From Variovorax sp. CF079 (GTDB lineage Bacteria; Pseudomonadota; Gammaproteobacteria; Burkholderiales; Burkholderiaceae_C): 64,000 bases of DNA. A model generated the notes under the pieces. It did no database searches and was not told the origin of the DNA. It saw nothing but the letters and a program-made list of their open reading frames with translations. Positions 44,415 to 53,236 of this stretch are shown in pieces (within the stretch, counting starts at the first letter, position 1; every line of letters starts with the position of its first letter). Both the position numbers and the translations under genes were made by a program. The DNA is taken from contig NZ_FMZU01000014.1 in the NCBI RefSeq assembly GCF_900101545.1, positions 143,393 to 207,392 on the forward strand, in the 5' to 3' direction.

Positions 44415-45738
44415 GCGCGGCCGTCTGCCGCAGGCGCGTGACCGGGAACACGAGCGCGAAGCGCGAGCCCTTGCCCACCGCGCTCTCGATGCGCAGCTCG
44501 GCACCATGGCGCTGCGCGACGTGCTTCACGATCGCCAGGCCGAGCCCGGTGCCGCCGGTTTCGCGCGAGCGGCTGCGATCGATGCGGTAGAAGCGCTCGG
44601 TCAGCCGCGGAATGTGCTCGGCCGCGATCCCCGGCCCGCTGTCGCGCACCGCGTATTCGCCCCGGCCGTCGGGCAGGAGGCGCCAGCTCACCGCCACCTC
44701 GCCGCCGCCGGGCGTGTAGCGGATGGCATTGCTCAGCAGGTTCGACATCGCGCTCTGCAGCTCGGTCGGGGCGCCGGCGATCTCGGAATCGACCTCCACC
44801 GAGAAGGACAGGCGATGGCCCTGCGATGCCAGCCGGCTCGACAGGCCCCGGCCCTCGTCCTCGCACTGCGCCATCAGCGCCCGCACGCGGGTCCAGCGGG
44901 TGGCCGGCGGCGCCGCGCTGCCTTCGAGGCGCGACAGGGTCAGCAGGTCGTTGACCAGTGTCTCCATGCGGTGCGACTGCTGGCCCATGAGCGCCAGATA
45001 GCGGGCGCGCTCCTCGGCATCGAGCGGCAGGTTCTGCAAGGTCTCGACGAACCCGGCGAGCACGGTGAGCGGCGTGCGGATCTCGTGCGAGACGTTGGCG
45101 ACGAAATCGCGCCGCATGGCCTCAGCCTGCTCCAGCGAGGTGATGTCGCGCGTGAGCAGCATGCGGCGATTGCCGGCATAGGGATGGACCTGCACCGACA
45201 GTCGGACCGGATGGCCGCGATGCATTCCGACTTGCGACGGCGCGTCGATCACCACGTCGCGGCTGTAGTTCCAGGAGGCGAGATAGGCCACGAACGCCGG
45301 ATCGCGCACCAGGTTCGCGAGGTGCTGCAGCAGGTCGCGATCGGCGTCGATGCCGAACTGCCCGGCGGCCGTCTGGTTGCACCATTCGATGCGCCCCTGT
45401 TCGTCGAGCAGCACCACGCCGTTGGGAGAAGCCTGGATCGCGGCCAGAAACTCCTGCAGACGGTCTTCGGCCTGCCGGGCCTGCTGCTCCCGCGTGCGCA
45501 GCAGCTTGCGGATGCGTTCGGCCAGTTCGCCCCAGACGCCGGGGCCGCGCGACGGCAGGCCCGTCGCGTCGTTGCGCAACACATGCAACAGCTGCTGCGC
45601 GCGCCAGGCGTCGAGCACCAGCCACAGCACCGCCCCGAGCCATGCGCCCAACCACAAAAAGCGCCAGCCGAAAGGCACCGCGGCAGCAGTGCCCCCGATC
45701 AAGGAGGCCATCAGAAAAGTTGCGATACGAAACGGCAT
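44398..45738 (-). CDS. phoR: Phosphate regulon sensor kinase PhoR
   Basis: Membrane histidine kinase of 446 aa. Two N-terminal hydrophobic segments, a PAS domain (about 90-190, with PNGVVLLDEQGRIEWCN), the dimerisation box FVANVSHEIRTPLTVLAGF with the phosphorylated His, and the ATPase domain with NLLSNAIRYT, DSGPGIAAEHI and GGTGLGLAIVKH. It phosphorylates PhoB when phosphate is low. The gene follows phoB after 40 bases, last in pstSCAB-phoUBR order. Confidence 0.95.
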   Translation of the reverse strand: MPFRIATFLMASLIGGTAAAVPFGWRFLWLGAWLGAVLWLVLDAWRAQQLLHVLRNDATGLPSRGPGVWGELAERIRKLLRTREQQARQAEDRLQEFLAAIQASPNGVVLLDEQGRIEWCNQTAAGQFGIDADRDLLQHLANLVRDPAFVAYLASWNYSRDVVIDAPSQVGMHRGHPVRLSVQVHPYAGNRRMLLTRDITSLEQAEAMRRDFVANVSHEIRTPLTVLAGFVETLQNLPLDAEERARYLALMGQQSHRMETLVNDLLTLSRLEGSAAPPATRWTRVRALMAQCEDEGRGLSSRLASQGHRLSFSVEVDSEIAGAPTELQSAMSNLLSNAIRYTPGGGEVAVSWRLLPDGRGEYAVRDSGPGIAAEHIPRLTERFYRIDRSRSRETGGTGLGLAIVKHVAQRHGAELRIESAVGKGSRFALVFPVTRLRQTAALSAVA

Positions 45739-45778
45739 TCCGGCCCATTATCCCGCCGGGCCCTGGCCCAGCGCGCCC

Positions 45779-46471
45779 TCAAACCGTCGCTTGGGCCGTC
45801 AGGCGATAGCCCGCGCCGCGCACGGTCTCGACCATCGGCGCCGCCAGGCCGAGCGATTCGCGCAGACGCTTCACGTGCACGTCGACCGTCCGCTCTTCGA
45901 TGTAGACATGATCGCCCCACACCTTGTCCAGCAGCTGCGCGCGGCTGTGCACGCGCTCGGCATGCTGCATCAGGTAGCCGAGCAGCTTGAACTCGGTCGG
46001 GCCCACCTTCAGCAGCGTGCCCTGCCATGTCACGCGGTGCGTCGCGGTGTCGAGCACGAGTTCGCCGATCTCGACGCGCTCGGTGACGGCCTCGGGCGCA
46101 CGGCGGCGCAGCACGGCACGAATGCGGGCCAGCATCTCCTGCGTCGAGAAGGGCTTGGTGATGTAGTCGTCGGCGCCCGCGTCCAGCCCGGCCACCTTGT
46201 CGGGCTCGTCGCCGCGCGCGGTCAGCATGAGGATCGGCATCGACTTGGTGCGCGGGTCCTTGCGCCACTGGCGCGCCAGCTGCAGGCCGCTCTGGCCCGG
46301 CAGCATCCAGTCGAGCAGCACCAGGTCGGGCAGGAAGGCATCGAGCTCGCGCTGCGCTGCCGCGCCATCCTCGGCCCAGATCGGCTCGAAGCCGTTGTGG
46401 CGCAGGTTGACGGCGATCAGCTCGGCGATCGAGGACTCGTCTTCGACGATCAGGACGCGTGGCTTCTTCAT
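45779..46471 (-). CDS. phoB: Phosphate regulon response regulator PhoB
   Basis: OmpR-family regulator of 230 aa that binds Pho boxes. The receiver domain has LIVEDESSIAELIAV, the phospho-accepting Asp in DLVLLDWMLPG and Lys in ITKPFSTQEML. The C-terminal winged helix includes LLGYLMQHAERVHSRAQLLD and ERTVDVHVKRLRESL. Its ATG directly abuts the phoU stop with no gap. Its predicted sites are in front of pstS, ppx, ppk1 and the olsB-like gene of this window. Confidence 0.96.
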   Translation of the reverse strand: MKKPRVLIVEDESSIAELIAVNLRHNGFEPIWAEDGAAAQRELDAFLPDLVLLDWMLPGQSGLQLARQWRKDPRTKSMPILMLTARGDEPDKVAGLDAGADDYITKPFSTQEMLARIRAVLRRRAPEAVTERVEIGELVLDTATHRVTWQGTLLKVGPTEFKLLGYLMQHAERVHSRAQLLDKVWGDHVYIEERTVDVHVKRLRESLGLAAPMVETVRGAGYRLTAQATV

Positions 46472-47173
46472 CTATTGAAGTGCGCTTTCGATTTCCTGCA
46501 TCGAAGTGTGCCGCACGTCGGCGCCCTTGACGATGTAGATGATGAACTCGGCGATGTTCTTCGCATGATCGCCAATGCGCTCGATCGCCTTGGCCAGGAA
46601 CAGCAGGTCGAGGCTCGCCGAGATGGTGCGCGGGTCTTCCATCATGTAGGTGACCAGCTTGCGCACGAAGCCGTCGAATTCCTTGTCGATCAGGTCGTCG
46701 TCCTTCAGGATCGACAGCGCCGCGGCCGTGTCCAGGCGCGCGAAGGCGTCGAGCGCCTTGCGCAGCAGGCCCGAGGCCAGATCGGCTGCGATGCGCAGCT
46801 CGGTGGAAGGCAGGGCGCGCGCCGAACCGCTTTCGATGATCGACTTGACCATGCGCGCGATCTTGTTGGCCTCGTCGCCCACGCGCTCCAGGTTGGCGGT
46901 GGTCTTCGAGATCGCGATCAAGAGGCGCAGATCGCGCGCCGTCGGCTGGCGCCGCGCGATGATCGAGGACAGCTCGCGGTCGATCTCGATTTCCATCGCG
47001 TTGACGCGGTGCTCGGTTTCCATCACGCGGTCGGCCGCCTCGGAATCGAACTGCGACAGCGAATAGACGGCCTGATGGATCTGGGACTCGACCATGCCGC
47101 CGAGCTCCATCACGCGCGAGGAGACGGCGTTGAGTTCGCTGTCGAACTGGCTGGAGAGATGTTTTTCCGTCAT
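46472..47173 (-). CDS. phoU: Phosphate signalling protein PhoU
   Basis: Helical protein of 233 aa made of two PhoU repeats; each carries the conserved metal-binding EXXXD type residues, as in ERVGDEANKIARM and ERIGDHAKNIAEF. It couples Pst transporter state to PhoR and shuts off the regulon when phosphate is plentiful. ATG at 47173 follows the pstB stop by 23 bases. AAAGGAAGC precedes it. Confidence 0.96.
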   Translation of the reverse strand: MTEKHLSSQFDSELNAVSSRVMELGGMVESQIHQAVYSLSQFDSEAADRVMETEHRVNAMEIEIDRELSSIIARRQPTARDLRLLIAISKTTANLERVGDEANKIARMVKSIIESGSARALPSTELRIAADLASGLLRKALDAFARLDTAAALSILKDDDLIDKEFDGFVRKLVTYMMEDPRTISASLDLLFLAKAIERIGDHAKNIAEFIIYIVKGADVRHTSMQEIESALQ

Positions 47174-47196
47174 GGTGCTTCCTTTATCCGTAACGT

Positions 47197-47979
47197 TTAA
47201 CCGAAACGGCCGGTGATGTAGTCCTCGGTTTCCTTGCGCTTCGGCTTGAAGAACAGCTCTTCCGTCGCGCCGAATTCGATCAGGTCGCCGAGGTACATGT
47301 AGGCGGTGTAGTCGCTGCAGCGCGCCGCCTGTTGCATGTTGTGGGTCACGATAACGACGGTGTACTCGCTTTTCAGCTCGGCGATCAACTCCTCGATTTT
47401 CGCCGTGGAGATCGGATCGAGCGCCGAGCACGGCTCGTCGAGCAGCAGCACCTCGGGCTTGATCGCGATGCCGCGCGCAATGCACAGGCGCTGCTGCTGG
47501 CCGCCGGAGAGGCCCGAGCCGCTTTGCTGCAGCTTGTCGCGCACCTCGGTCCAGAGCGCGGCCTTCTTGAGCGCCCATTCGACGCGGTCGTCCATCTCGG
47601 AGGCGCTCAGGTTCTCGAACAGCTTCACGCCGAAGGCGATGTTGTCGTAGATCGACATCGGAAACGGCGTCGGCTTCTGGAAAACCATGCCGACCTTGGC
47701 GCGGATCAGCGCCACGTCCTGCTTGGAGGTCAGCAGGTTTTCCCCGTCCAGCGCGATGACACCCTCGGCGCGCTGCTCCGGATAGAGCTCGAACATACGG
47801 TTGAAGGTGCGCAGCAAGGTCGACTTGCCGCAGCCCGACGGCCCGATGAAGGCCGTCACCTTGTTCTCGGGAATCTCGAGGTTGATGCTCTTGAGCGCAT
47901 GGAACTTGCCGTAATAGAAGTTCAGATCCTTGACCGAGATCTTGGCGCGCGACGGCTGTGCAGCGATGGTGGTTGGCAT
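47197..47979 (-). CDS. pstB: Phosphate ABC transporter ATPase PstB
   Basis: ATPase of 260 aa for high-affinity phosphate uptake. Walker A GPSGCGKST, the PstB-specific FQKPTPFPMSIYDNIA, signature LSGGQQQRLCIARG, Walker B VLLLDEPCSALDPIST and H-loop THNMQQAAR are all present. It ends YITGRFG. It lies between pstA and phoU in the usual order, with a 5-base gap from pstA. Confidence 0.97.
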   Translation of the reverse strand: MPTTIAAQPSRAKISVKDLNFYYGKFHALKSINLEIPENKVTAFIGPSGCGKSTLLRTFNRMFELYPEQRAEGVIALDGENLLTSKQDVALIRAKVGMVFQKPTPFPMSIYDNIAFGVKLFENLSASEMDDRVEWALKKAALWTEVRDKLQQSGSGLSGGQQQRLCIARGIAIKPEVLLLDEPCSALDPISTAKIEELIAELKSEYTVVIVTHNMQQAARCSDYTAYMYLGDLIEFGATEELFFKPKRKETEDYITGRFG

Positions 47980-47984
47980 GATGT

Positions 47985-48869
47985 TCAGAGTTTGTTGCGC
48001 GTCAGGATCCGCGCGAGGATATTTAGGCCGAGCACTGCAACGGTGATCAGGAACACGCCGGCCCAGGCGAGTTGCTGCCAGTTCTCGTACGGGCTCATCG
48101 CGAACTTGAAGATGGTCACCGGCAGGCTGGCCATCGGCTGCGTCACGTCCGAGGTCCAGAACTGGTTGCTGAGCGCGGTGAACAGGAGCGGCGCGGTTTC
48201 GCCCGCGATGCGCGCCACCGCCAGCAGGACGCCCGTGACCACCCCGGCGCGCGCGGCGCGCAGCGTGATGCTCAGGATGACCTTCCATTTCGGCGTGCCC
48301 AGCGCATAGGCCGCTTCGCGCAGGCCGGCCGGGATCAGCTGCAGCATGTTCTCGGTGGTGCGGATCACGACCGGAATCACGATCAGCGCCAGCGACAGCG
48401 CGCCGGCCAGGCCCGAGAAGGACTTGAAGCGCGCCACCACCACCGCATAGACGAACAGGCCGATCACGATCGACGGCGCCGACAGCAAGATGTCGTTGAC
48501 GAAGCGGACGACGTTCGAGAGCCAGCTCTTGGGGTTGTACTCGGCCAGGTGGATGCCGGCCATGATGCCGATCGGCGTGCCCACGAAGGTGGCGAGGGCC
48601 ACCATCACGAGCGAGCCGAAGATCGCGTTGGCAATGCCGCCCGATTCATTCGGCGGCGGCGTCATTTCGGTGAAGGTGGCCAGCGCCAGGCCGCCCACAC
48701 CCAGGCGCAGCGTTTCCCAGAGGATCCAGATCAGCCAGAACACGCCGAAGGCCATCGCGGCGAGTGACAGCGTGAGCGCGATGAAGTTGACGCGCTTGCG
48801 GCTGGCGAACTTCGCCGCCCGCGTTTCGTCGAGCGCCTTGGCGCTCAGCAGGCGTTCGGCGGTGCTCAT
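47985..48869 (-). CDS. pstA: Phosphate ABC transporter permease PstA
   Basis: Inner-membrane permease of 294 aa with six hydrophobic segments. It has the EAA-type loop REAAYALGTPKWKVILSITL and IAGETAPLLFTA, typical of PstA. It pairs with PstC to form the phosphate channel. The start overlaps the pstC stop (ATGA). Confidence 0.95.
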   Translation of the reverse strand: MSTAERLLSAKALDETRAAKFASRKRVNFIALTLSLAAMAFGVFWLIWILWETLRLGVGGLALATFTEMTPPPNESGGIANAIFGSLVMVALATFVGTPIGIMAGIHLAEYNPKSWLSNVVRFVNDILLSAPSIVIGLFVYAVVVARFKSFSGLAGALSLALIVIPVVIRTTENMLQLIPAGLREAAYALGTPKWKVILSITLRAARAGVVTGVLLAVARIAGETAPLLFTALSNQFWTSDVTQPMASLPVTIFKFAMSPYENWQQLAWAGVFLITVAVLGLNILARILTRNKL

Positions 48870-49936
48870 GACTTGGTTCCTTCGCTCTTCTTCATCTGCT
48901 GCAGCAGGATCTTGGACAGCGACAGCACCACGAAGGTGATGAAGAACAGCACCAGGCCCAGGTACATCAGAGAAGCCTGGTGCAGGCCCTCGCCGGCTTC
49001 GGCGAATTCGTTGGCCAGCACCGAAGTGATGCTGTTGGCGGCTTCGAAGACCGAGAGCGAGTTGAGCTGGTTCGTATTGCCGATCACGAAGGTAACGGCC
49101 ATCGTTTCGCCCAGCGCCCGGCCGAGGCCGAGCATGATGCCGCCGATGACGCCGGCCTTGGTGTAGGGCAGCACCACCTTGGAGACCACCTCCCAGGTCG
49201 TGGAGCCGAGGCCATAGGCCGACTCCTTGAGCAGCGGCGGCGTCACTTCGAACACGTCGCGCATCACCGAGGCGATGAACGGGATGATCATGATCGCGAG
49301 GATGATGCCGGCCGACAGAATACCGATGCCCACAGGCGGGCCGGACACCAGCGCGCCGAGGTAAGGAACCCCGTCGAACAGTTTCTGCAGCGGCTGCTGC
49401 ACGAAGGTCGACAGGATCGGCCCGAACACCAGCAAGCCCCACATGCCGTAGACGATCGAGGGCACGGCTGCCAGCAGCTCGATGGCTGTGCCGAGCGGCC
49501 GCTTCAGCCAGGCCGGCGACATCTCGGTCAGGAAGAGCGCGATGCCGAAGCTCACCGGCACCGCGATCACGAGTGCGATCAGCGAGGTGGCCAGCGTCCC
49601 GTAGATCATCACCAGCCCGCCGTACTCGTTCTGCACCGGGTCCCACACGCTGCTGGTGAGGAAACCCAAGCCGAACTTCGAGATGGCGGGCCAGGCGCCG
49701 GCCAGCAGCGACAGCAGGATGCCGATCAGCATCGCCAGGGTCAGCAGCGCGGCGCCCTTGGCGGCCCAGCCGAACAGGCGGTCGGTGGCGGCACCGGTGC
49801 GCGGCCTCTTGGCCGGCGGCGGGCTCGAGGTCGCACGGTCACGCTCGGCCGGAAGCTCGAGCGAGGTGGAAGCAGCGGGAAAAGTGGATGACACAGGTCG
49901 CTCCGAAAGCGGCGCGTGCTCGAGCGGAGTGCTCAT
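48866..49936 (-). CDS. pstC: Phosphate ABC transporter permease PstC
   Basis: Permease of 356 aa. It carries a long Pro/Ser-rich cytoplasmic N-terminal extension (about 1-50), then six hydrophobic segments. The EAA loop is LKESAYGLGSTTWEVVSKVV, followed by GLGRALGETMAVTF. It works with PstA. Start at ATG 49936; the preceding pstS stop lies 15 bases upstream. Confidence 0.94.
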   Translation of the reverse strand: MSTPLEHAPLSERPVSSTFPAASTSLELPAERDRATSSPPPAKRPRTGAATDRLFGWAAKGAALLTLAMLIGILLSLLAGAWPAISKFGLGFLTSSVWDPVQNEYGGLVMIYGTLATSLIALVIAVPVSFGIALFLTEMSPAWLKRPLGTAIELLAAVPSIVYGMWGLLVFGPILSTFVQQPLQKLFDGVPYLGALVSGPPVGIGILSAGIILAIMIIPFIASVMRDVFEVTPPLLKESAYGLGSTTWEVVSKVVLPYTKAGVIGGIMLGLGRALGETMAVTFVIGNTNQLNSLSVFEAANSITSVLANEFAEAGEGLHQASLMYLGLVLFFITFVVLSLSKILLQQMKKSEGTKS

Positions 49937-49951
49937 ACGCGCCGGTCCGCT

Positions 49952-50989
49952 TTACTTGAAGGCGACGGGCTTGCCCGACGCGTCCTTGATCTCGCCCCAG
50001 GCGTTCGCGATCACGCCCTTCACCTTGTCAGGCATCGGCACGTAGTCGAGGTCGCCGGCGGTCTTGTCGCCGTTCTTGTAGGCCCAGTCGAAGAACTTGA
50101 GCGTGGTCGTGGCCTGCGCCGGCTTGTCCTGCGACTTGTGCATCAGGATGAAGGTCGCGCCGGTGATCGGCCAAGCGTCCTTGCCGGGCTGGTTGGTCAG
50201 CACCTGGTAGAAGGTCTTGGACCAGTCAGCGCCGGCAGCGGCGGCCTTGAAGGCGTCATCGTCCGGCGAAACAAGGCTGCCGGAGGCATTCTGCATCTGG
50301 GCGTACTTCATCTTGTTCTGCTTGACGTAGGCGTACTCGACGTAGCCGATCGAGTTGGGCAGCTTGCTGACGAACTGCGCAACGCCCTCGTTGCCCTTGC
50401 CGCCCGCGCCGATGGGCCAGTTGACGGCCGTGCCGTCGCCGACCTTGGCCTTCCAGTCGGGGTTGGCCTTGCTCAGGTAGTTGGTGAACAAGAAGGTGGT
50501 GCCCGAGCCGTCGGCGCGGCGCACCGGTGCGATGGCCGCATCGGGCAGCGCCAGCGAGCCGTTCAGCGCCTTGATCGCGGGATCGTTCCACTTGGTGATC
50601 TTGCCGAGGTAGATGTCGCCGAGAACCTGGCCGTTGAGCTTGAGCTCGCCGGGCTTGATGCCCTGGATGTTGACCACCGGAATCACGCCACCGATCACGG
50701 TGGGGAACTGCACCAGGCCCTTGGCCTTCAGGTCGTCGTCGGTCAGCGGCATGTCGGAAGCGCCGAAATCGACTGTCTTGGCATCGATCTGCTTGATGCC
50801 GGCGCCGGAACCGACCGACTGGTAGTTGATCTTGGCACCGGTGGCCTTGTTGAAATCCGAGGCCCACTTCGAATACAGCGGGGCCGGGAAGCTTGCGCCG
50901 GCGCCGGTGGCTTCTTGTGCAAAAGCGGGAGCATGCGCCAGGGCCGCGGCGACGAAGCCGGCGGCAGCAAACTTGAACGTCATCTTCAT
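49952..50989 (-). CDS. pstS: Periplasmic phosphate-binding protein PstS
   Basis: Phosphate-binding lobe protein of 345 aa, exported by a Sec signal (about 1-24, APAFAQE). Binding motifs include TGAGASFPAPLYSKW, GSGAGIKQID, DFGASDMPL and RRADGSGTTFLFTNYL. First gene of the pst operon. AAGGAAGC lies before the ATG. A Pho box and -10 sequence are seen upstream. Confidence 0.96.
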   Translation of the reverse strand: MKMTFKFAAAGFVAAALAHAPAFAQEATGAGASFPAPLYSKWASDFNKATGAKINYQSVGSGAGIKQIDAKTVDFGASDMPLTDDDLKAKGLVQFPTVIGGVIPVVNIQGIKPGELKLNGQVLGDIYLGKITKWNDPAIKALNGSLALPDAAIAPVRRADGSGTTFLFTNYLSKANPDWKAKVGDGTAVNWPIGAGGKGNEGVAQFVSKLPNSIGYVEYAYVKQNKMKYAQMQNASGSLVSPDDDAFKAAAAGADWSKTFYQVLTNQPGKDAWPITGATFILMHKSQDKPAQATTTLKFFDWAYKNGDKTAGDLDYVPMPDKVKGVIANAWGEIKDASGKPVAFK

Positions 50990-51040
50990 GAAGCTTCCTT
51001 TTGGATGTGCAGAGGACCCCTTCCAGGGGGCTTGGCAGGG

Positions 51041-51074
51041 ACTCTAGGAAGCTTGTGTGACACCGGTGTGACAC
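51041..51074 (-). promoter_or_regulatory. Pho box and -10 of pstS
   Basis: On the minus strand, GTGTCAC (51068-51074) and GTGTCAC (51057-51063) are two PhoB half-sites spaced 11 bp. Ten bases further, TAGAGT (51041-51046) fits a -10. PhoB-activated promoters have this spacing because the Pho box replaces the -35 element. Confidence 0.8.
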
Positions 51075-51123
51075 CCTTTTCCAGAGGGAAATCGCCCATC
51101 GCAGGGGCCTGCGCTCTGTGACG

Positions 51124-51141
51124 CTGTCACACAATCGTCAT
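51124..51141 (+). promoter_or_regulatory. Pho box of ppx
   Basis: CTGTCAC and TCGTCAT are 11 bp apart (7-4-7 arrangement), pointing towards ppx, whose ATG is at 51239. A -10-like TAGCCT lies ten bases after. The match to CTGTCAT-N4-CTGTCAT is 6/7 and 5/7. It lies 50 bases from the divergent pstS Pho box. Confidence 0.6.
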
Positions 51142-51238
51142 GCGCCACGCCTAGCCTTGAGCGCTCGTTGCGGCACCCTCTTGGCGCGGCAGCGCCGGCC
51201 GAAACGCTACGATCGGGGCCCGCCATCTCCTCCTCACC

Positions 51239-52756
51239 ATGCAAAACGGAACCCGCCTCGCTGCGGTCGATCTCGGGTCGAACAGCTTCAGGCTCGAGAT
51301 CGGCCAGGTCGACCACGGCCAGATCCACCGCGCCGAGTACCTGAAGGAAACCGTTCGCCAAGGCAACGGCCTCGACAGCGCCCGCAACCTCACGCCGGAG
51401 GCGATGCAGCGCGGCTGGGACGCGCTGGCCCGCTTCGGCGAGCGGCTGGCGGGCTTCAAGCGCTCGCAAGTTCGCGCGGTGGCCACCCAGACCCTGCGCG
51501 AAGCCCGCAACCGCGAAGAATTCCTGCTGCGGGCGCGCACCATTCTGGGCTTCGGCATCGATGTCATCACGGGCCGCGAAGAGGCCCGCCTGATCTATCA
51601 AGGCGTGGCGCACCTGGTGCCCCACACCGACGCCTCGAACCGGGAGCGCCGCCTGGTGGTGGACATCGGCGGCCGCTCCACCGAGATGATCATCGGCCAA
51701 GGCCTGAAGGCCGAGGTGATGGAGTCGTACCGGGTCGGCAGCGTCGCATGGTCGATGAAGCATTTCCCCGAAGGCCAGTTCACGACCGCAGCCTTCAAGG
51801 CGGCCGAGATCGCCGCCAAGGCGGTGCTGGACGACGCGCTCGCCACCTACGTGCCGGACCGCTGGGACGTGGCCTACGGCGCCTCGGGCACCATCGGCGC
51901 GGTGGGCGATGTGCTCGCGGCCGCCGGCGGCGAGCCGGGGCTGATCACGCGCGACGGGCTCGATTGGCTGGTCGACCGGTTGCTCAAGGCCGGCAACGCC
52001 GATCGCCTGCGCATCGAAGGCATGCGGGAGGACCGCAAGGCCGTGATCGGCGGCGGCGTCAGCGTGCTGCGCGCCGTGTTCGACCTGCTCGAGATCGAGG
52101 AAATGAAGGTGGCCCAGGGCGCCTTGCGCCATGGCGTGCTCTACGAGCTGCTCGAGCGCGACGAGAGCGTCGCCGATCTGCGCGCCAGCACCGTGGCGCG
52201 CCTGGCCAACCGGTTCGCGGTCGATGCCGCGCAGGTCCGGCGCGTCAGCGAGACCGCCGCTGCGCTGTTCCTGCAGCTCGAGCCGGCCGCGCGCGGCGGC
52301 AGCACCACCAGCCGCGCCGGACGAGCACTGCGCAAGATCGGCTGGGCCGCCCAGCTGCACGAGATCGGCGCCCAGATTTCGCACAGCGAGTACCACAAGC
52401 ACGGCGCCTACATCCTGGACAACGCCGACGCGCCGGGCTTCGCGGTGAACGAGATGCACTGGTTGAGCCAGTTGGTGCTCGGTCATCGCGGCAAGCTGCG
52501 CAAGATCGAGGCCTCTCTGAACGACGAGACCTTCGTCGCGCAACTGCTGGCGCTGCGCCTGGCCGTGATCCTGTGCCATGCGCGACGCGATCCGGATCTG
52601 GAGGGGCTGCGCCTGGGGCGAGCGAACAGCCAGCTTTTCGCCATCGCGTGCCGTGCGGGCTGGTCCGAGACCTACCCCCAATCCGCGCACCTGCTGCGCG
52701 AGGAAGTGCTGGCCTGGCAGAAGGCCGCCTGGCGGCTCGAGCTGAAGGGCTGCTGA
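51239..52756 (+). CDS. ppx: Exopolyphosphatase / Ppx-GppA phosphatase
   Basis: Releases phosphate from polyphosphate, 505 aa. The ASKHA-type N-terminal motif is RLAAVDLGSNSFRLEIGQV. ATQTLREARNREEFL, TGREEARLIYQG and DIGGRSTEMIIGQG (phosphate-2 motif) follow. The C-terminal HD-like domain has EIGAQISHSEYHKHGAYIL. It is divergent from pstS and followed by convergent sixA. Closely related GppA-type activity on pppGpp is possible. Confidence 0.94.
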   Translation: MQNGTRLAAVDLGSNSFRLEIGQVDHGQIHRAEYLKETVRQGNGLDSARNLTPEAMQRGWDALARFGERLAGFKRSQVRAVATQTLREARNREEFLLRARTILGFGIDVITGREEARLIYQGVAHLVPHTDASNRERRLVVDIGGRSTEMIIGQGLKAEVMESYRVGSVAWSMKHFPEGQFTTAAFKAAEIAAKAVLDDALATYVPDRWDVAYGASGTIGAVGDVLAAAGGEPGLITRDGLDWLVDRLLKAGNADRLRIEGMREDRKAVIGGGVSVLRAVFDLLEIEEMKVAQGALRHGVLYELLERDESVADLRASTVARLANRFAVDAAQVRRVSETAAALFLQLEPAARGGSTTSRAGRALRKIGWAAQLHEIGAQISHSEYHKHGAYILDNADAPGFAVNEMHWLSQLVLGHRGKLRKIEASLNDETFVAQLLALRLAVILCHARRDPDLEGLRLGRANSQLFAIACRAGWSETYPQSAHLLREEVLAWQKAAWRLELKGC

Positions 52757-52759
52757 CGC

Positions 52760-53236
52760 CTAGAGCAGTTCGGGCGACTGCACCGTGACCACCACGGTCT
52801 GCACGTCGCCGTCGCGCTCGCGGGTGCGGATCCACCAGACGGCCCCCTTGCGCACCGGGCAGCTGTCGTGCTTGAGGCCGAGCAGCAGCGAAATGGCTTC
52901 GCCGAGCGAGGGCTGATGCCCGATCAGCAGCACCACGGATTTGCCGTTGGGCCATCCGGCCGCGGCCAGCAGTGCATCCGCCGTGGTGTCGGGCGCGAGT
53001 TCGCTGCGCAGCTTGTACTTGCGTCCTAGTGCGAGCGCGGTCTGCTCGCAGCGGCGTGCCGGGCTGCAGACGATGCGCGTGCCCTCGGGTAGTTGCCGAT
53101 CGAGCCAGGCCGCCATGCGCTTGGCCTGTTTCTCGCCGCGCTGGGTCAGCGAGCGCTGCAGGTCGTCGCCGCCCTCGGTCCAGTCCTCGGCCTCGGCATG
53201 GCGCCAAAAAATCAGATCCATGGCTTGTTGCGTCAT
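52760..53236 (-). CDS. sixA: Phosphohistidine phosphatase SixA
   Basis: Histidine-phosphatase-superfamily protein, about 158 aa. The catalytic motif is LIFWRHAEAEDW (RH[GA]-type) and the second His is in LLIGHQPSLGEA. SixA dephosphorylates histidine phosphotransfer proteins in known cases. Start at 53236 was chosen because its ATG overlaps the ppk1 stop (ATGA), making a coupled ppk1-sixA unit; ATG at 53221 is an alternative. Confidence 0.88.
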   Translation of the reverse strand: MTQQAMDLIFWRHAEAEDWTEGGDDLQRSLTQRGEKQAKRMAAWLDRQLPEGTRIVCSPARRCEQTALALGRKYKLRSELAPDTTADALLAAAGWPNGKSVVLLIGHQPSLGEAISLLLGLKHDSCPVRKGAVWWIRTRERDGDVQTVVVTVQSPELL

